DNA of 64,000 bases, taken from contig NZ_CP107958.1 in NCBI RefSeq assembly GCF_036075115.1, positions 3,224,001 to 3,288,000 of the forward strand, given 5' to 3'. Positions 18,393 through 28,057 of the stretch are shown here, piece after piece. The stretch comes from Streptomyces sp. NBC_00377. Lineage in GTDB: Bacteria > Actinomycetota > Actinomycetes > Streptomycetales > Streptomycetaceae. The notes below the pieces were generated by a model. That model did not search any database, was not told the DNA's origin, and saw only the letters and a program-made list of their open reading frames with translations. Numbering within the stretch: the stretch's first letter is position 1; the number at the start of each line of letters is the position of its first letter. The translations under genes and the position numbers were made by a program.

Positions 18393-19492
18393 TTCTCACC
18401 TGCCGCTTCGTTGTTGACGTACGGGGGCGTGGACCGGTCGTCCCAGCTGTCGACCATGTAACGGCCGGACTCGTGGTGGAACCAGTAGACGGAACTGAAC
18501 CAGTTCCGCATATTGCCGAGGCAGACTCGCACGGCGGCGCCGAGTTGATTTCCGCGGGCCGTCCCGTCGGCAAGTCGCTCGGCGAGCCGTAAGACGTCCT
18601 TCTCCACGGCGAGGAATCCGGATATGCATTCCTCCACGCGTCGGCGGACATCGTCGACCGCCTCTTCGAGAGTCAGCCCCTCATGCGTGATGAGACTGAT
18701 TCCGAGATTGTGCACCTCGTCGCCCGCTATTTCCTTGGGCAGCGAGCAGAGGTCGTTGTACAGGGCGGCGAACTCCTGACTCAGCAGGGCCGCGCGCCGG
18801 TATGCGGGGTGTTTCCGTACCGGATCCGGGAGTTCTGTTCTCGCACTCGGCTCGAGCAGGTCGGTCCAGATCCAATGCGCGAAAGTGAGCCGACGCAGCT
18901 CCAGGTATTCCTCGACGCCTGGAATACGTCCTTCGGTTCGGTTGTGGAATTCCCTGTCGTACGCGTCGATCACGGCGTGGAAGTGCCGGGCGAACCGGGC
19001 GTTCCAAGTGCCGGGCAGGAAGGACTGCAACCGGCCCACGCTGTCGGCGAGCCCGGCGACCAGCGGATCCGGGTGACGCAGATACTCCGCCGGGGAGTCC
19101 AGGGCCGCGTGCAAGCGGAACCTGAGCCGCCGCCAGGAGGTGGTCCGGCCGTGCACGACGTCACGGTCGTGCCGGTCGTCCCAGACGAAGAACCACGCGC
19201 TGTAGTCGGCGATGGCCTGCATGACCTCGTCGGGTGCGCCGAGGTAGTAGCCCGCCATCAGGTCGGTGTAGCAAAGTCCGTCGGCATATTCTGCGACCTT
19301 GTCCGCCGACATCAACCGCATTTCCAGCAGCCAGGAGCGCGTCTTCTCCTGCAACCGAGGCCAATACGGATGCAGTTGCCGGGAAAACGCCGCCTCGATG
19401 ACTGGAAGAGAGAGCGAGGGAGGGACCGCGGGCGCGGCCACCGTCGCTGTGGTGCTGTATGTGGTGCTGTATGGGAAAGTTGGCACGAACAA
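18389..19492 (-). CDS. cyc1: Epi-isozizaene synthase
   Basis: Class I sesquiterpene cyclase that turns farnesyl diphosphate into epi-isozizaene. The 367-residue protein has the Mg-binding aspartate motif DDRHD (near 104–108) preceded by the aromatic stretch AWFFVW that lines the active site. It also has the NSE-type triad in [10 protein letters not shown] near 245. The C-terminus ([18 protein letters not shown]) is as I remember it for the S. coelicolor enzyme. The first ~20 residues are divergent and contain a short duplication (YSTTYSTT), so the start could be internal. First gene of the two-gene albaflavenone operon. Confidence 0.95.
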   Translation of the reverse strand: MFVPTFPYSTTYSTTATVAAPAVPPSLSLPVIEAAFSRQLHPYWPRLQEKTRSWLLEMRLMSADKVAEYADGLCYTDLMAGYYLGAPDEVMQAIADYSAWFFVWDDRHDRDVVHGRTTSWRRLRFRLHAALDSPAEYLRHPDPLVAGLADSVGRLQSFLPGTWNARFARHFHAVIDAYDREFHNRTEGRIPGVEEYLELRRLTFAHWIWTDLLEPSARTELPDPVRKHPAYRRAALLSQEFAALYNDLCSLPKEIAGDEVHNLGISLITHEGLTLEEAVDDVRRRVEECISGFLAVEKDVLRLAERLADGTARGNQLGAAVRVCLGNMRNWFSSVYWFHHESGRYMVDSWDDRSTPPYVNNEAAGEK

Positions 19493-19709
19493 CCCCTCTC
19501 AGCCGCCAGTGGGCAACACACCCCTCCCCCCGTGCCGGGCGTGCGCCGTTGCGTATCCCCGCACTTCCCATTCAGCACTACAACTGACCGTTCTGGGAAC
19601 GGATTTGCTGCATTCGCCGCACCAACATGCCGAGAATCCACCCCTGCGTGACTGGTTACGGATCAGCAGATGTGCGTAAGCGATCGAACGTCCGTCGGAC
19701 ACACGAACG

Positions 19710-19742
19710 ACGCCCGGCGGGGAAGAGGTCCCGGCCGGGCGT
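19710..19742 (-). terminator. Terminator of the peptide deformylase gene
   Basis: A perfect 9-bp stem, ACGCCCGGC (19710–19718) and GCCGGGCGT (19734–19742), lies 20 bp beyond the deformylase stop. It separates that gene from the terpene operon promoter. Confidence 0.7.
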
Positions 19743-19761
19743 CGTCGTGGTGCGGGTGAGC

Positions 19762-20412
19762 TCAGTCGTTGGCCACCACGGGGTAGCGGGGCTCGTTCTC
19801 GGCCATCTGCCGCAGCGCGTCCTTGCGTTCGCGCTTGGACAGACGGTCGATGTACAGGTAGCCGTAGAGGTGATCGGTCTCGTGCTGCAAACACCGCGCG
19901 AAGTAGCCGGTCCCGCGCACCTTGATCGGGTTGCCCCGCTCGTCCTGCCCGGTCACCTCGGCGTAGTCGGGACGGGCCAGCGGCGCGTAGGCGGTGGGCA
20001 CCGACAGGCAGCCCTCGTTGCTGTCGTCCAGCCGGCGCCGGTCGGCGGGCAGTTCGACGAGCCGGGGGTTGCAGACGACACCGGTGTGCCGGGCGCCCTC
20101 GTCGTCAGGGCAGTCGTAGACGAAAACCTTCAGGTCCACGCCGATCTGGTTGGCGGCGAGGCCGACGCCCTCGGCCGTGTGCTGCGAGGCGAACATGTCC
20201 GCGACCAGCTGCCGCAGTTCGTCGCCGAACTCGGTGACATCCCTGCACTCCTTGTGCAGGACCGGGTTGCCGACGACGGTGATCGGCCGCGAGGTGCCGG
20301 CCTCACGCCAGGCCAGCTCGCGCGCCTCCGCCTCCCCGGTGTCGATGACGAAGCCCTCGTCGTCCACGGGGAGCACGCCCGCGTGCTGCTGATCGGTGTC
20401 CTGCTGCGCCAT
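19762..20412 (-). CDS. def: Peptide deformylase
   Basis: Removes the N-formyl group from nascent proteins. The 216-residue protein has all three family motifs: [10 protein letters not shown] (about 98–107), EGCLSVP (about 145–151) and QHETDHLYG (about 188–196). Together they supply the metal-binding Cys and two His. A 35–40 residue N-terminal extension precedes the fold. The ATG at 20410–20412 begins [18 protein letters not shown]; the frame is open far upstream but into non-coding sequence. Streptomyces usually encode several deformylases, so this may be one of a set. Confidence 0.95.
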   Translation of the reverse strand: MAQQDTDQQHAGVLPVDDEGFVIDTGEAEARELAWREAGTSRPITVVGNPVLHKECRDVTEFGDELRQLVADMFASQHTAEGVGLAANQIGVDLKVFVYDCPDDEGARHTGVVCNPRLVELPADRRRLDDSNEGCLSVPTAYAPLARPDYAEVTGQDERGNPIKVRGTGYFARCLQHETDHLYGYLYIDRLSKRERKDALRQMAENEPRYPVVAND

Positions 20413-20596
20413 GACCGACGATGCCTTCCTCAGTGGAACAGGGGGTGAAGTTGCTGATACAGGGTACGGGGATCGCGCCCCCAGGGGCGCGGGGGCCGAA
20501 GCGGTCCGCGGCTCCACCACGCTGGGGGCACCCCGCTCGAACGAGGCCGGGAGGCGGGAAACGACCGGCCACGACGGCGCCGCGGCGACCCGCGCT

Positions 20597-21577
20597 CTAG
20601 CAGACCTCTTCCAGATCCCGCCAGTCACGCGAGTCCGGACTGTCCGCGACCCAGCCGTCCAGCAGTCCCCGCACGAGGGAGGCCGGGGCGGCCACACCAC
20701 ACTCGCGTTCCGGCACCCACAACTGCCCGTCGGTCCGGTGACCGAGCGGCCCCGGGTGCCCCGGCTCGCTGTGGTCGTGCGGGTCGAGATGCTCGCCGTC
20801 ACCCTCGTCGGAGGGCATCCGGGACTCCGAGCACATCCGGCACAGCAGTCGCACCGACGACGACCAGTCCTCCGCCGCGAAGCCGGCGTCGGCCGCCAGC
20901 TGCTCCAGCGCGTCCCGGTCGGACTCGGTGGCCGCCTCCAGCAGGACCACCCAGGTCGGCACGGGCGACGGCGCCCACAGCTCGATCTCGTCGAAGACCG
21001 GGTAGGAGTGGCCCGTCGAGGTGGTCCGCTCGCCGTGCGGCACCCCGTCGTGCAGCACGACCTCGCCCCAGCGCCGCCCGGACGAGGGCAGCGGGATCGA
21101 CAGGACCTCCATCCGGGCAGGGTCCAGCCGCCGCCCCCACACGACCTCCGCCTCGCCCTCGGGCGACAGCCGTACGGCCGCGCTGCCCAACTCCATACCG
21201 ACGGGCTCGCCGGCGCCCGTGGCGTCCCCCGGCACCCGCAGCCCGTACGCCTGCCAGGCGCGGCGGGCCAGCGGCCAGTCCTGGAGGGCGGTGGCCGCGA
21301 TACCGACGTTCCACCAGTCGGGGGCTCCGGCCTCGCGGTCGAGGAGGGCGACGGCACGCAGCCCCGCGGTACGGGCCTGCTCCCAGTCGTGCCGGAACTT
21401 GTGCAGCAGGGCGAGGTTGAACCAGGACTCGGACAGCCACGGTTCCAGGTCGGCGGCACGTGTCAGCAGCGCGCCCGCGTCCTCGTACCGCCCGTCACCG
21501 ATCAGCGTGAACGCGCGGTCGGTGGCCTGCCGCCAGGAGGCGGAGGGCCGGTGCCGTCCCTTGCCGAAGATCCTCAC
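20597..21577 (-). CDS. Tetratricopeptide-repeat protein of unknown function
   Basis: A 326-residue protein. Residues ~10–110 form three helical pairs of the TPR type (for example [20 protein letters not shown]). The middle (about 110–220) is a conserved Streptomyces-specific region rich in Trp and Pro, and the C-terminus carries a His/Asp-rich patch ([15 protein letters not shown]). I chose the GTG at 21575–21577 ([17 protein letters not shown]) because similarity to a folded start begins there; an ATG at 21679 would add 34 low-complexity residues. It is probably an adaptor for protein–protein contact. No enzyme motif is visible. Confidence 0.8.
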   Translation of the reverse strand: MRIFGKGRHRPSASWRQATDRAFTLIGDGRYEDAGALLTRAADLEPWLSESWFNLALLHKFRHDWEQARTAGLRAVALLDREAGAPDWWNVGIAATALQDWPLARRAWQAYGLRVPGDATGAGEPVGMELGSAAVRLSPEGEAEVVWGRRLDPARMEVLSIPLPSSGRRWGEVVLHDGVPHGERTTSTGHSYPVFDEIELWAPSPVPTWVVLLEAATESDRDALEQLAADAGFAAEDWSSSVRLLCRMCSESRMPSDEGDGEHLDPHDHSEPGHPGPLGHRTDGQLWVPERECGVAAPASLVRGLLDGWVADSPDSRDWRDLEEVC

Positions 21578-21702
21578 GATTCCCGCCTGCCAGTTCCGTT
21601 CTGTGGGCTGGCCAGTGCCCCCGGACACTCTCTCCCTCGCATCCAACCACGTGTGGCCGGAGGGCCGCTCATTACCCATGGGTTACCCACCCGAAGACAA
21701 GG

Positions 21703-23004
21703 TCAGACAGGGCGCTCGTCGCCCGCCACCACCCTGCCCGGGGCTCCTGCGGGGCTGAACGCCGGGGGGCGCCCCCAGCGCGCCGCCCCCGCGTTCCACA
21801 GCACCCTGGCCAGAGCCTCCACCACCTCCGGCGCATACTCCCCGCCGGTGCCGAGGCGCAGCTCCTCCAGGGCGGTGAGCGGCCCGCCCGGTCCCCTGCC
21901 CCGGACCTTCTCCTCGTATGCGTTCACCACCCGGACTATGCGGGCGGCCACCGGCTGGTCGGGGTAGGGGTCGGCCTGCCGCTCGACGACCGCCGCGACC
22001 TGGGCGCCCGCCCCGGTCTGGCGCACGACGGCCCCGCCGAGCAGCGCGATCCGCCGCTGCTGCACCACGGGGAGCCCCGCGGTGGCCCCGGCGGGGACCG
22101 GGTCCACCAGGCTGAGCTGGCCGATGTCGTGCATGAGGGCCGCGTACTCCAGAACAGTCAGCTCGGGCTCCGGCAGCCCCAGGTCCCGGCCCACGGCCTG
22201 GCTGAGGGCGGCGACCCGGCGGGCGTGCCCAGGCGGTGTGTACCCGGCGATCTCGGTGGCACGGGCCAGGGAGGCGATGGTCTGCCGGTAGGTGTCCCGC
22301 ACCGCGGCGTACCGGCGCAGGGACAGCTGGGTGAGCAGCAGCGGCACCGAGAACACCGGCAGCGCCCACAATCCGACGACGGCCACCGCGAGCGCCATCA
22401 CCGCGCCCGTCGCGCACACCGCCGAGCCGATGCCGGGCACCCCCCGCAGCTCGTCCCTCAGCAGCGGGCCGAACGGCCAGCCGGTGCGGGAGCGGGCGAG
22501 CGCGGCGGCGACGACGGCGTCGCACAGGACGGTCAGGACGAGCAGCGCGAGCAGCAGCAGCGCGTAGGCGGGGCCGCTCCAGCCGTCGAACACCCCGCGG
22601 TTGTGCAAGGGCTGGAAACAGACGGCGGCGAACCCGACGGCCAGGACCCGCCGGACCAGGTGATCGAGGACGGGTCCCTGTCCGCGCGCCAGGTGCGGCA
22701 CGCTGCCCAGCAGCGAGGCGGCGACCACGACCGCCACGACCTGGGCGACCCCGTGGTGCGTGGGATGCCCGGCATGCCCGCCGACCAGCGCGTACGACAG
22801 TGAGGCCGCGGCGCCGAGCGGTGCCGCCTCGCGCAGCAGGGGGCCGCTCTGCGGGCGGGTCAGCTCACCGGCGGCGACGAGGATCCCGAAGGCGAGTGCG
22901 ACGGGGCGTTCCTCGACGCCCGTCATGAACGTGACGAGGAGGGAGACGAGGACGAGGAGGGCGGCCACGGCGAAGAGGGCCACATGGGAGCGGTGGGCGG
23001 TCAT
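21703..23004 (-). CDS. HD-domain membrane protein, degenerate HD-GYP
   Basis: A 433-residue protein with about 7–8 membrane segments in residues 1–225 and a cytoplasmic HD domain after that. The HDIGQLSL motif (about 289) is intact. The GYP element expected about 60 residues later, which reads HHERIDGKGYP in the neighbouring paralogue, is here VVERQADPYPDQP. The second metal-site His pair and the GYP tripeptide are therefore lost. It is likely impaired as a cyclic-di-GMP phosphodiesterase and may instead be a partner or sensor. The ATG overlaps the upstream paralogue's stop by 4 bp. Confidence 0.88.
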   Translation of the reverse strand: MTAHRSHVALFAVAALLVLVSLLVTFMTGVEERPVALAFGILVAAGELTRPQSGPLLREAAPLGAAASLSYALVGGHAGHPTHHGVAQVVAVVVAASLLGSVPHLARGQGPVLDHLVRRVLAVGFAAVCFQPLHNRGVFDGWSGPAYALLLLALLVLTVLCDAVVAAALARSRTGWPFGPLLRDELRGVPGIGSAVCATGAVMALAVAVVGLWALPVFSVPLLLTQLSLRRYAAVRDTYRQTIASLARATEIAGYTPPGHARRVAALSQAVGRDLGLPEPELTVLEYAALMHDIGQLSLVDPVPAGATAGLPVVQQRRIALLGGAVVRQTGAGAQVAAVVERQADPYPDQPVAARIVRVVNAYEEKVRGRGPGGPLTALEELRLGTGGEYAPEVVEALARVLWNAGAARWGRPPAFSPAGAPGRVVAGDERPV

Positions 23005-24314
23005 CGGTGCGCCCCGGAACGGTCGTCAGGGGCCTGGGACTGCGAGGGGACGCCCGGCCGGGTCTCCTCGGCGGTCACGACCGGATGCCAGCCGTCCCGG
23101 GTGATGACGTGGGTCAGCGCCTCGACCATCCGGGGGTCCAACTGGGAGCCCGCGCACCGCCGCAGCTCCTCCAGGGCCACGTGCACCGGCCGGGCCCTGC
23201 TGTAGGACCGGGTGGACGTCATGGCGTCGAAGGCGTCCGCGACGGCGACCACGCGGGCCGGTTCGGGGATCTGGCTGCCCACCAGTCCGTAGGGGTAGCC
23301 CTTGCCGTCGATGCGTTCGTGGTGGTGCAGGATCGCCGAGCGTGCCTCGCCGAGGAAGGAGATCCCGCGGGTGATCTCGTGTCCGTACTCGGGGTGCAGC
23401 TCGATCACCCGCCGCTCCTCGGGTGTCAGGGGCCCGTCCTTGCGCAACAGCCGGGTGGGGACGCCGAGTTTGCCGACGTCGTGCAGGATCCCGGCGAAGC
23501 GGAGCATCTCGATCCGGCCCTCGTCCATCCCCAGTTCACGCCCGATCAGCACCGATGCCTGGCCGACGCGTTCGCTGTGCCCGCGGGTGTAGCCGTCCTT
23601 GATGTCGACGGCCTGCACCAGGGCCCGGATCGTCGCCTGGTGGGCGGCCCGCTCCCGGTGGTACTGCGCGAACACCCACCACGACACGGTGGTGGGGAAC
23701 AGCACCAGCAGGGCGGCCACCGGCCCGTACGGGCTGCGCCACAGCACGGCGATCATCAGCCCGGCGAGCCCGTGCACGGCCAGCGGCGCCAGGGAACGCA
23801 GGAACAGCCCCCGGCAGAGCCGCCGCGGCGGCAGTCCCTCGGCGAGCGCCCGCATCCCGCCGTCCAGCAGGGCGAGCGCGGCGCAGAACACCAGCACGGC
23901 CGCGCCCGCGGGCACCAGCGCGTACGGCAGGTCGGAGCCGACCACGGCGTCCCGCCCGCCGAGCGCTCCGTGCACCCGGGCGGCGGCCCACACGGCGAGC
24001 GACGCATGGGCGGCCCGCCAGACCCGGCGCAGCGCGACGGGGCGCCGCTCGACGTGCGAGAACAGCGCCCCGGGCAGCGGGACGAGGGCGGCCGCGGACG
24101 GCGCGAGCAGAAAGGCCCCGGCCAGCAGCACGGGGTGGAGGGTCCCGGCGAACCTGCGCCCGGCGATCCGCTCACCACCGGCGTACAGGGCGGCGAGCAG
24201 GGCGACGGCCCACCACGGGGTGGGCGCACCGGGGAGCGAGGGGACCGTGCAGAGCAGCGTGCCGAGGACGGCACAGGCGGCGTACACGCGCGCCCGCGCC
24301 GGAATCCCCTCCAT
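23001..24314 (-). CDS. Membrane-bound HD-GYP phosphodiesterase
   Basis: A 437-residue protein with an N-terminal membrane domain (about 1–205, 6–7 segments) and a complete HD-GYP domain (about 225–420). Motifs present: HSERVGQASVLIG, HDVGKLGVP, HPEYGHEI, ILHHHERIDGKGYPYG and DAFDAMTSTRSY. All expected metal ligands are there. Such enzymes usually hydrolyse cyclic di-GMP, which controls development in Streptomyces; substrate is inferred from family only. Translation is coupled to the degenerate paralogue downstream. It lies next to, but 104 bp after, rsrA and may read through from the sigR operon. Confidence 0.9.
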   Translation of the reverse strand: MEGIPARARVYAACAVLGTLLCTVPSLPGAPTPWWAVALLAALYAGGERIAGRRFAGTLHPVLLAGAFLLAPSAAALVPLPGALFSHVERRPVALRRVWRAAHASLAVWAAARVHGALGGRDAVVGSDLPYALVPAGAAVLVFCAALALLDGGMRALAEGLPPRRLCRGLFLRSLAPLAVHGLAGLMIAVLWRSPYGPVAALLVLFPTTVSWWVFAQYHRERAAHQATIRALVQAVDIKDGYTRGHSERVGQASVLIGRELGMDEGRIEMLRFAGILHDVGKLGVPTRLLRKDGPLTPEERRVIELHPEYGHEITRGISFLGEARSAILHHHERIDGKGYPYGLVGSQIPEPARVVAVADAFDAMTSTRSYSRARPVHVALEELRRCAGSQLDPRMVEALTHVITRDGWHPVVTAEETRPGVPSQSQAPDDRSGAHR

Positions 24315-24418
24315 GAGCCTCCCCCAGCCGTGCCTGTCCGGGCTCAGGAGCCTAGGACGGCCGGGGGTGGGTCCGCGGGCGTATCACCCGCGGATTAGCA
24401 CATTCGAGTGACGGGAGC

Positions 24419-24721
24419 TCAGGTCTCCTGGGGCGTCGCCGCCACGTCGTGCTCGGGGACGGTCTGGCCGGAGCGGATCAGGTCGATCCGTCCCATGACC
24501 TTGGCGCGCAGGTCGGTCGGCACGTCGTCCCGCCCGCAGCACCGCTTGACCAGCTTCTTCACGGCCTCCTCCAGCCCGTACTTCTCCAGGCAGGGAGAGC
24601 ACTCCTCGAAGTGGTGCTGGAACTTGTCCCGGTCGAGAGGAGGCATCTCGCTGTCGAGATACTCGTACAGGTGGTCGAGGACCTCACTGCAGTCCGTCTC
24701 GTGCGGATCTCCGCAGCTCAT
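24419..24721 (-). CDS. rsrA: Anti-sigma factor RsrA (zinc-binding, redox-sensitive)
   Basis: Binds SigR under reducing conditions and releases it when cysteines are oxidised to disulphides. The 100-residue protein keeps the ZAS signature and the known residues in register: Cys11, His37, Cys41 and Cys44, plus the Cys61–Cys62 pair. The start overlaps the sigR stop by 4 bp, so the two are made in a fixed ratio. The gene order sigR–rsrA and all key residues match S. coelicolor. Confidence 0.97.
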
Positions 24722-25413
24722 GAGCCCGAACCTTTCGCTTCGTCCGACTCTCCGGCACCGGCCGGGACCAGCCCGCGCTCACGGGCGTAGTCCTCGAGCA
24801 TGCCGCGCAGTTGACGGCGGCCCCGGTGCAGGCGGGACATCACCGTGCCGATGGGTGTCCCCATGATGTCCGCGATCTCCTTGTACGCAAAGCCCTCTAC
24901 GTCCGCGAGATACACGGCGATCCGGAACTCCTCGGGGATGGCCTGAAGCGCCGCCTTCACGTCCGAGTCGGGCAGGTGGTCCAGCGCCTGCGACTCCGCG
25001 GAGCGCAGACCGGTGGACATGTGCGACTCGGCGCGCGCCAGCTGCCAGTCCTCGATCTCCTCGGCCGCGCTGCGCTGGGGTTCACGCTGCTTCTTGCGGT
25101 ACGAGTTGATGAAGGTGTTGGTGAGGATCCGGTACAGCCAGGCCTTGAGGTTGGTGCCCTCACGGAACTGGTGGAAGGACGCGTACGCCTTCGCGTAGGT
25201 CTCCTGCACCAGGTCCTCGGCGTCCGCCGGGTTGCGCGTCATGCGCAGCGCGGCCGAGTACATCTGGTCGAGGAACTCGAGCGCGTCCCGCTCGAAGCGC
25301 GCGCTGCGCTCCGCGGTGGACTCCGCGGCCGGCTCCACGCTCACGCCCTGGCCCTCGGGCAGCTCCGCCTGGCCGTTGTCGGTCCCTGCGTCGGTACCGG
25401 TGACCGGACCCAC
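24718..25413 (-). CDS. sigR: ECF sigma factor SigR
   Basis: Directs the thiol-oxidative-stress regulon (thioredoxins, mycothiol metabolism, proteases). It has 231 residues from the GTG at 25411–25413. Region 2 spans about 38–110 ([20 protein letters not shown]) and region 4 about 165–215 ([20 protein letters not shown]). An in-frame ATG exactly 55 codons upstream (25576–25578) would give the longer SigR' isoform known in S. coelicolor, whose mRNA starts at a SigR-dependent promoter. That promoter is visible at 25639–25664. The C-terminus overlaps rsrA. Confidence 0.97.
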
Positions 25414-25578
25414 CTCCTCAAGATCGCGGGTGGAACCGAAACCGATCCCACTCGAATCGGAGGATAGACGACTACCCGAGGCTGCCGCCGCTCGAATAGG
25501 AGCGGTCTTCGCCGCGTGCAGGACCGTCCAGTCCAGATCTGTGCGGCTGCTGCGGCTCGGGCAGATGGTCGAACCCAT
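25414..25578 (-). CDS. sigR: SigR' N-terminal extension (in-frame upstream start of sigR)
   Basis: The frame upstream of the normal sigR start is open and begins [17 protein letters not shown] at 25576–25578. It contributes exactly 55 extra residues, rich in Ser and Arg. This equals the extension reported for the unstable, ClpP-degraded SigR' isoform in S. coelicolor, which provides a self-limiting induction loop. This entry records the extra coding region only; it continues into sigR. Confidence 0.85.
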
Positions 25579-25638
25579 GCGGCGGACTTCCTCTCCCACT
25601 GACATCGGTGCCGGTTGTTCAGCACTTCTGTCCGCCTC

Positions 25639-25664
25639 AACAGCGCCCGGGCCCTCCACATTCC
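25639..25664 (-). promoter_or_regulatory. Sigma-R-dependent promoter of sigR (sigRp2)
   Basis: On the minus strand GGAAT (25660–25664) and GTT (25639–25641) are separated by exactly 18 bp, matching the SigR consensus GGAAT-N18-GTT. It lies about 60 bp before the SigR' start, so induced transcripts would encode the long isoform. Confidence 0.88.
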
Positions 25665-25672
25665 CCGCCCGT

Positions 25673-26320
25673 TCACATGAGGGACCCGACCCACCGCAGG
25701 ACTCCGGCGGTGACGACTTCGAGCGTCTCCTGCTGCGTGACCCCGGCCCGCTTGGGCACGGCGAACCCGTGATCGCCGTACGGCACCTCCACCAGTTCGT
25801 ACCCGCCGCCGGGAAACTCGCCGGGCCTGCCGAACGGGTCGTGGCCGCCCTGGACGACGAGGGTCGGCACCCCCGCCCCGAGCAGTTCGCCGGCCCGGGA
25901 CTTCTCCGGCCTGCCCGGCGGGTGGAGCGGAAACCCGAGCGCCAGCACGGCGTGCGCACCGAGCTCGGCCGCCGTACGGCAGGCCACCCGCGCGCCCGCC
26001 GACCGTCCTCCCGAGATCACCGGCAGCCCCGGCGCGACGACGGCCGGCCAGATCCCGCGCCAGCCGACGTCGAGGGTCTTCGGCGCGGGCGCGACCTTCT
26101 TCCCGGCCACCCGCCAGGGCTGCTCGACCAGGGCCACGCTCACCCCTCGTCCGGGCAGCACGGCGGCGAGTGCCCGGAGGTCCCTGGCCTCGATCCCGCC
26201 CCCGGCGCCGTGGCTGACGGCGAGGACGAGCCGCGGCTTCGCGGCGTGGTGCCAGGTGATGCGGGCGGTACCCGCCTCGGTCTCCGCTGTTTCGGTGCTC
26301 ACGACCGCTTCGGTGCTCAC
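25673..26320 (-). CDS. Alpha/beta hydrolase of the KANL3/Tex30 type
   Basis: A 215-residue protein with the nucleophile elbow [10 protein letters not shown] (about 104–113). It also has HGAGGG near 39, an Asp in [12 protein letters not shown] near 165, and a His in [11 protein letters not shown] near 192. Together these complete a plausible Ser-Asp-His triad. No signal peptide. Substrates of bacterial members are unknown. Two in-frame starts exist (26320 and 26299); I list the first. Its stop is only 9 bp before the sigR promoter, so it is not part of the sigR transcript. Confidence 0.85.
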
Positions 26321-26321
26321 G

Positions 26322-27137
26322 TCAGAAGAGTGTGCCCTCCTCGGGCCCCTCCAGCTCCTTGAGCAGCTCCGCGCCGTTGTTGCGGACGTTGCTGACGGCC
26401 GTGGACACCGGGTAGGCGCGCATCAGTCCGGCCGGCGGCGGTTCGAGCAGGGAGCGGAGGTCGTCGACGTCCGTCCGCGCCGGGTCGAGCCAGGCGTCCC
26501 AGCGGTCCGGGGTGAGCATCAGCGGCATCCGGGGGTGGATGTCGGCGAGGGCGTGCGGGCCCTCGGCCGGGGCTAGGGCGAGCGGGGAGGTCTCGGCCTC
26601 GGTGGTGATCACCGAGCACGTCACCCACCAGGCCTGCGGATGGTCGTCGGGCAGGGTCCTGTCCCGCCAGAACTCGTAGAGCCCGGCCATCGCGAAGACC
26701 GAACCGTCGGCCGGGAGCACGAAGTAGGGCTGCTTGCGCGGCCGCTTCTTCTTCCCCTCGACCTCCAGGTCCCGCTCCTGGACGCCGGTGACCCACTCGT
26801 AGTAGCCGTCGGCGGGCAGGACGCAGCGCCGGGTGGCGAAGGCGCGACGGTAGGAGGGCTTCTCGTGGACGGTCTCGGCGCGCGCGTTGATCAGCCGCGC
26901 ACCCCCCTCGGGGGTCTTCACCCAGGAGGGGACCAGTCCCCACTTCAGCTTCCGCAGCTGCCGAACCGGGCGCTTGTCGCCGGCGTCCTTCAGGGGACGG
27001 TCCAGAACGGCGTAGACCTCCTTGGTCGGCGCCACGTTGTAATCGGGCTGCAAGGTTTCCTCGGGCTCCCACCGCTCGATCTCAAAGACTCCTGCGAGAT
27101 CCTCGGGCCTGCGACTCGCTGCATACCGTCCGCACAT
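26322..27137 (-). CDS. SRAP-domain (HMCES/YedK-type) abasic-site protein
   Basis: Forms a covalent thiazolidine cross-link with abasic sites in single-stranded DNA to protect them. The 271-residue protein begins MCGRYAASRRPEDLAG. Cys2, exposed after Met removal, is the cross-linking residue and fixes the ATG at 27135–27137 as the start. Other invariant elements are NVAPT (about 34–38), INARAETV (about 84–91) and the His in IHPRMPLML near 210. It is somewhat longer than E. coli YedK (222) because of a basic insert (EGKKKRPRKQ). The stop is 1 bp before the hydrolase start, suggesting one transcript. Confidence 0.95.
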   Translation of the reverse strand: MCGRYAASRRPEDLAGVFEIERWEPEETLQPDYNVAPTKEVYAVLDRPLKDAGDKRPVRQLRKLKWGLVPSWVKTPEGGARLINARAETVHEKPSYRRAFATRRCVLPADGYYEWVTGVQERDLEVEGKKKRPRKQPYFVLPADGSVFAMAGLYEFWRDRTLPDDHPQAWWVTCSVITTEAETSPLALAPAEGPHALADIHPRMPLMLTPDRWDAWLDPARTDVDDLRSLLEPPPAGLMRAYPVSTAVSNVRNNGAELLKELEGPEEGTLF

Positions 27138-27201
27138 ACGTGCCACACTGCCAGGCCCGTCCGTCACCCGGCCACCACCCTCAAGGGAGCCAGCAGAAAA
27201 C

Positions 27202-27924
27202 ATGGAGAGCACCGCCGCCCTCGCGCTGCCCGACCTGTGGGACCGTCTCGTCGGCACCCAGTCCGACCCGGACCTGTGGGTGGTGATCGCCACGGCGGTG
27301 GCGGCCCTCGCGGTCGTCGTGCCGCACACCCTGTGGCGGATATCGCGCAACGCGATCACCATCGCCCACGAGGGCGGCCACGGTCTGGTCGCGCTGCTGA
27401 CCGGCCGGCAGCTGACGGGGATCCGGCTGCACTCCGACACCAGCGGCCTGACCCTCAGCCGGGGCAAGCCGCACGGTCTCGGCATGATCCTCACCGCCGC
27501 CGCGGGCTACACCGCTCCCCCGCTGCTCGGCCTGGGCGGCGCCGCCCTCCTCGGCGCCGGCCGCATCACCCTGCTGCTCTGGGTGGCCACGGCGCTGCTG
27601 CTCGTGATGCTGGTGATGATCCGCAACGCGTACGGCGTGCTCACGGTGGTCCTCACCGGCGGCGCCTTCCTGCTGGTGTCCTGGCTGGCGGGACCGCAGG
27701 TGCAGGCGGCCTTCGCGTACGCGGTCGTGTGGTTCCTGCTGCTGGGCGGCGTACGGCCCGCCTTCGAGCTCCAGGCGAAGCGCTCACGCGGGGGTGCGGG
27801 CGACTCGGACGCGGACCAGCTGTCCCGCCTGACCCATGTGCCGGCAGGCCTGTGGCTTTTCCTCTTCCACGCGGTCAGCCTGTGCGCGCTGCTGGGCGGG
27901 GGCAGGTGGCTGCTGGCCCTGTGA
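27202..27924 (+). CDS. M50-like membrane protein with HEGGH motif
   Basis: A 240-residue integral membrane protein with about six segments. The first helix contains HEGGH (about 55–59), the zinc-ligand pattern of site-2-type M50 proteases. I cannot identify the third metal ligand with certainty. Family members in actinobacteria are annotated as M50 peptidases without known targets. The ATG at 27202 is 65 bp from the divergent SRAP gene; the short shared region must carry both promoters. Confidence 0.82.
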   Translation: MESTAALALPDLWDRLVGTQSDPDLWVVIATAVAALAVVVPHTLWRISRNAITIAHEGGHGLVALLTGRQLTGIRLHSDTSGLTLSRGKPHGLGMILTAAAGYTAPPLLGLGGAALLGAGRITLLLWVATALLLVMLVMIRNAYGVLTVVLTGGAFLLVSWLAGPQVQAAFAYAVVWFLLLGGVRPAFELQAKRSRGGAGDSDADQLSRLTHVPAGLWLFLFHAVSLCALLGGGRWLLAL

Positions 27925-28057
27925 CGCGAGGCCGGAGGGAGGCGTTCCGGGGGCGCGGCAGGTGACTGCGGCGGCTTGGCCCGGGGCCGCGGCCGGCCCC
28001 CGCGGCGCCGCCCCCGGACGACAGCCGACCACCGGGGCGACCACTAAAGTGGGCTGC

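Noticed and set aside
17022..19492. A larger secondary-metabolite cluster around the terpene synthase
   Set aside because: The flanking genes are nrdS and peptide deformylase. Only the synthase and the P450 belong together, as in S. coelicolor.
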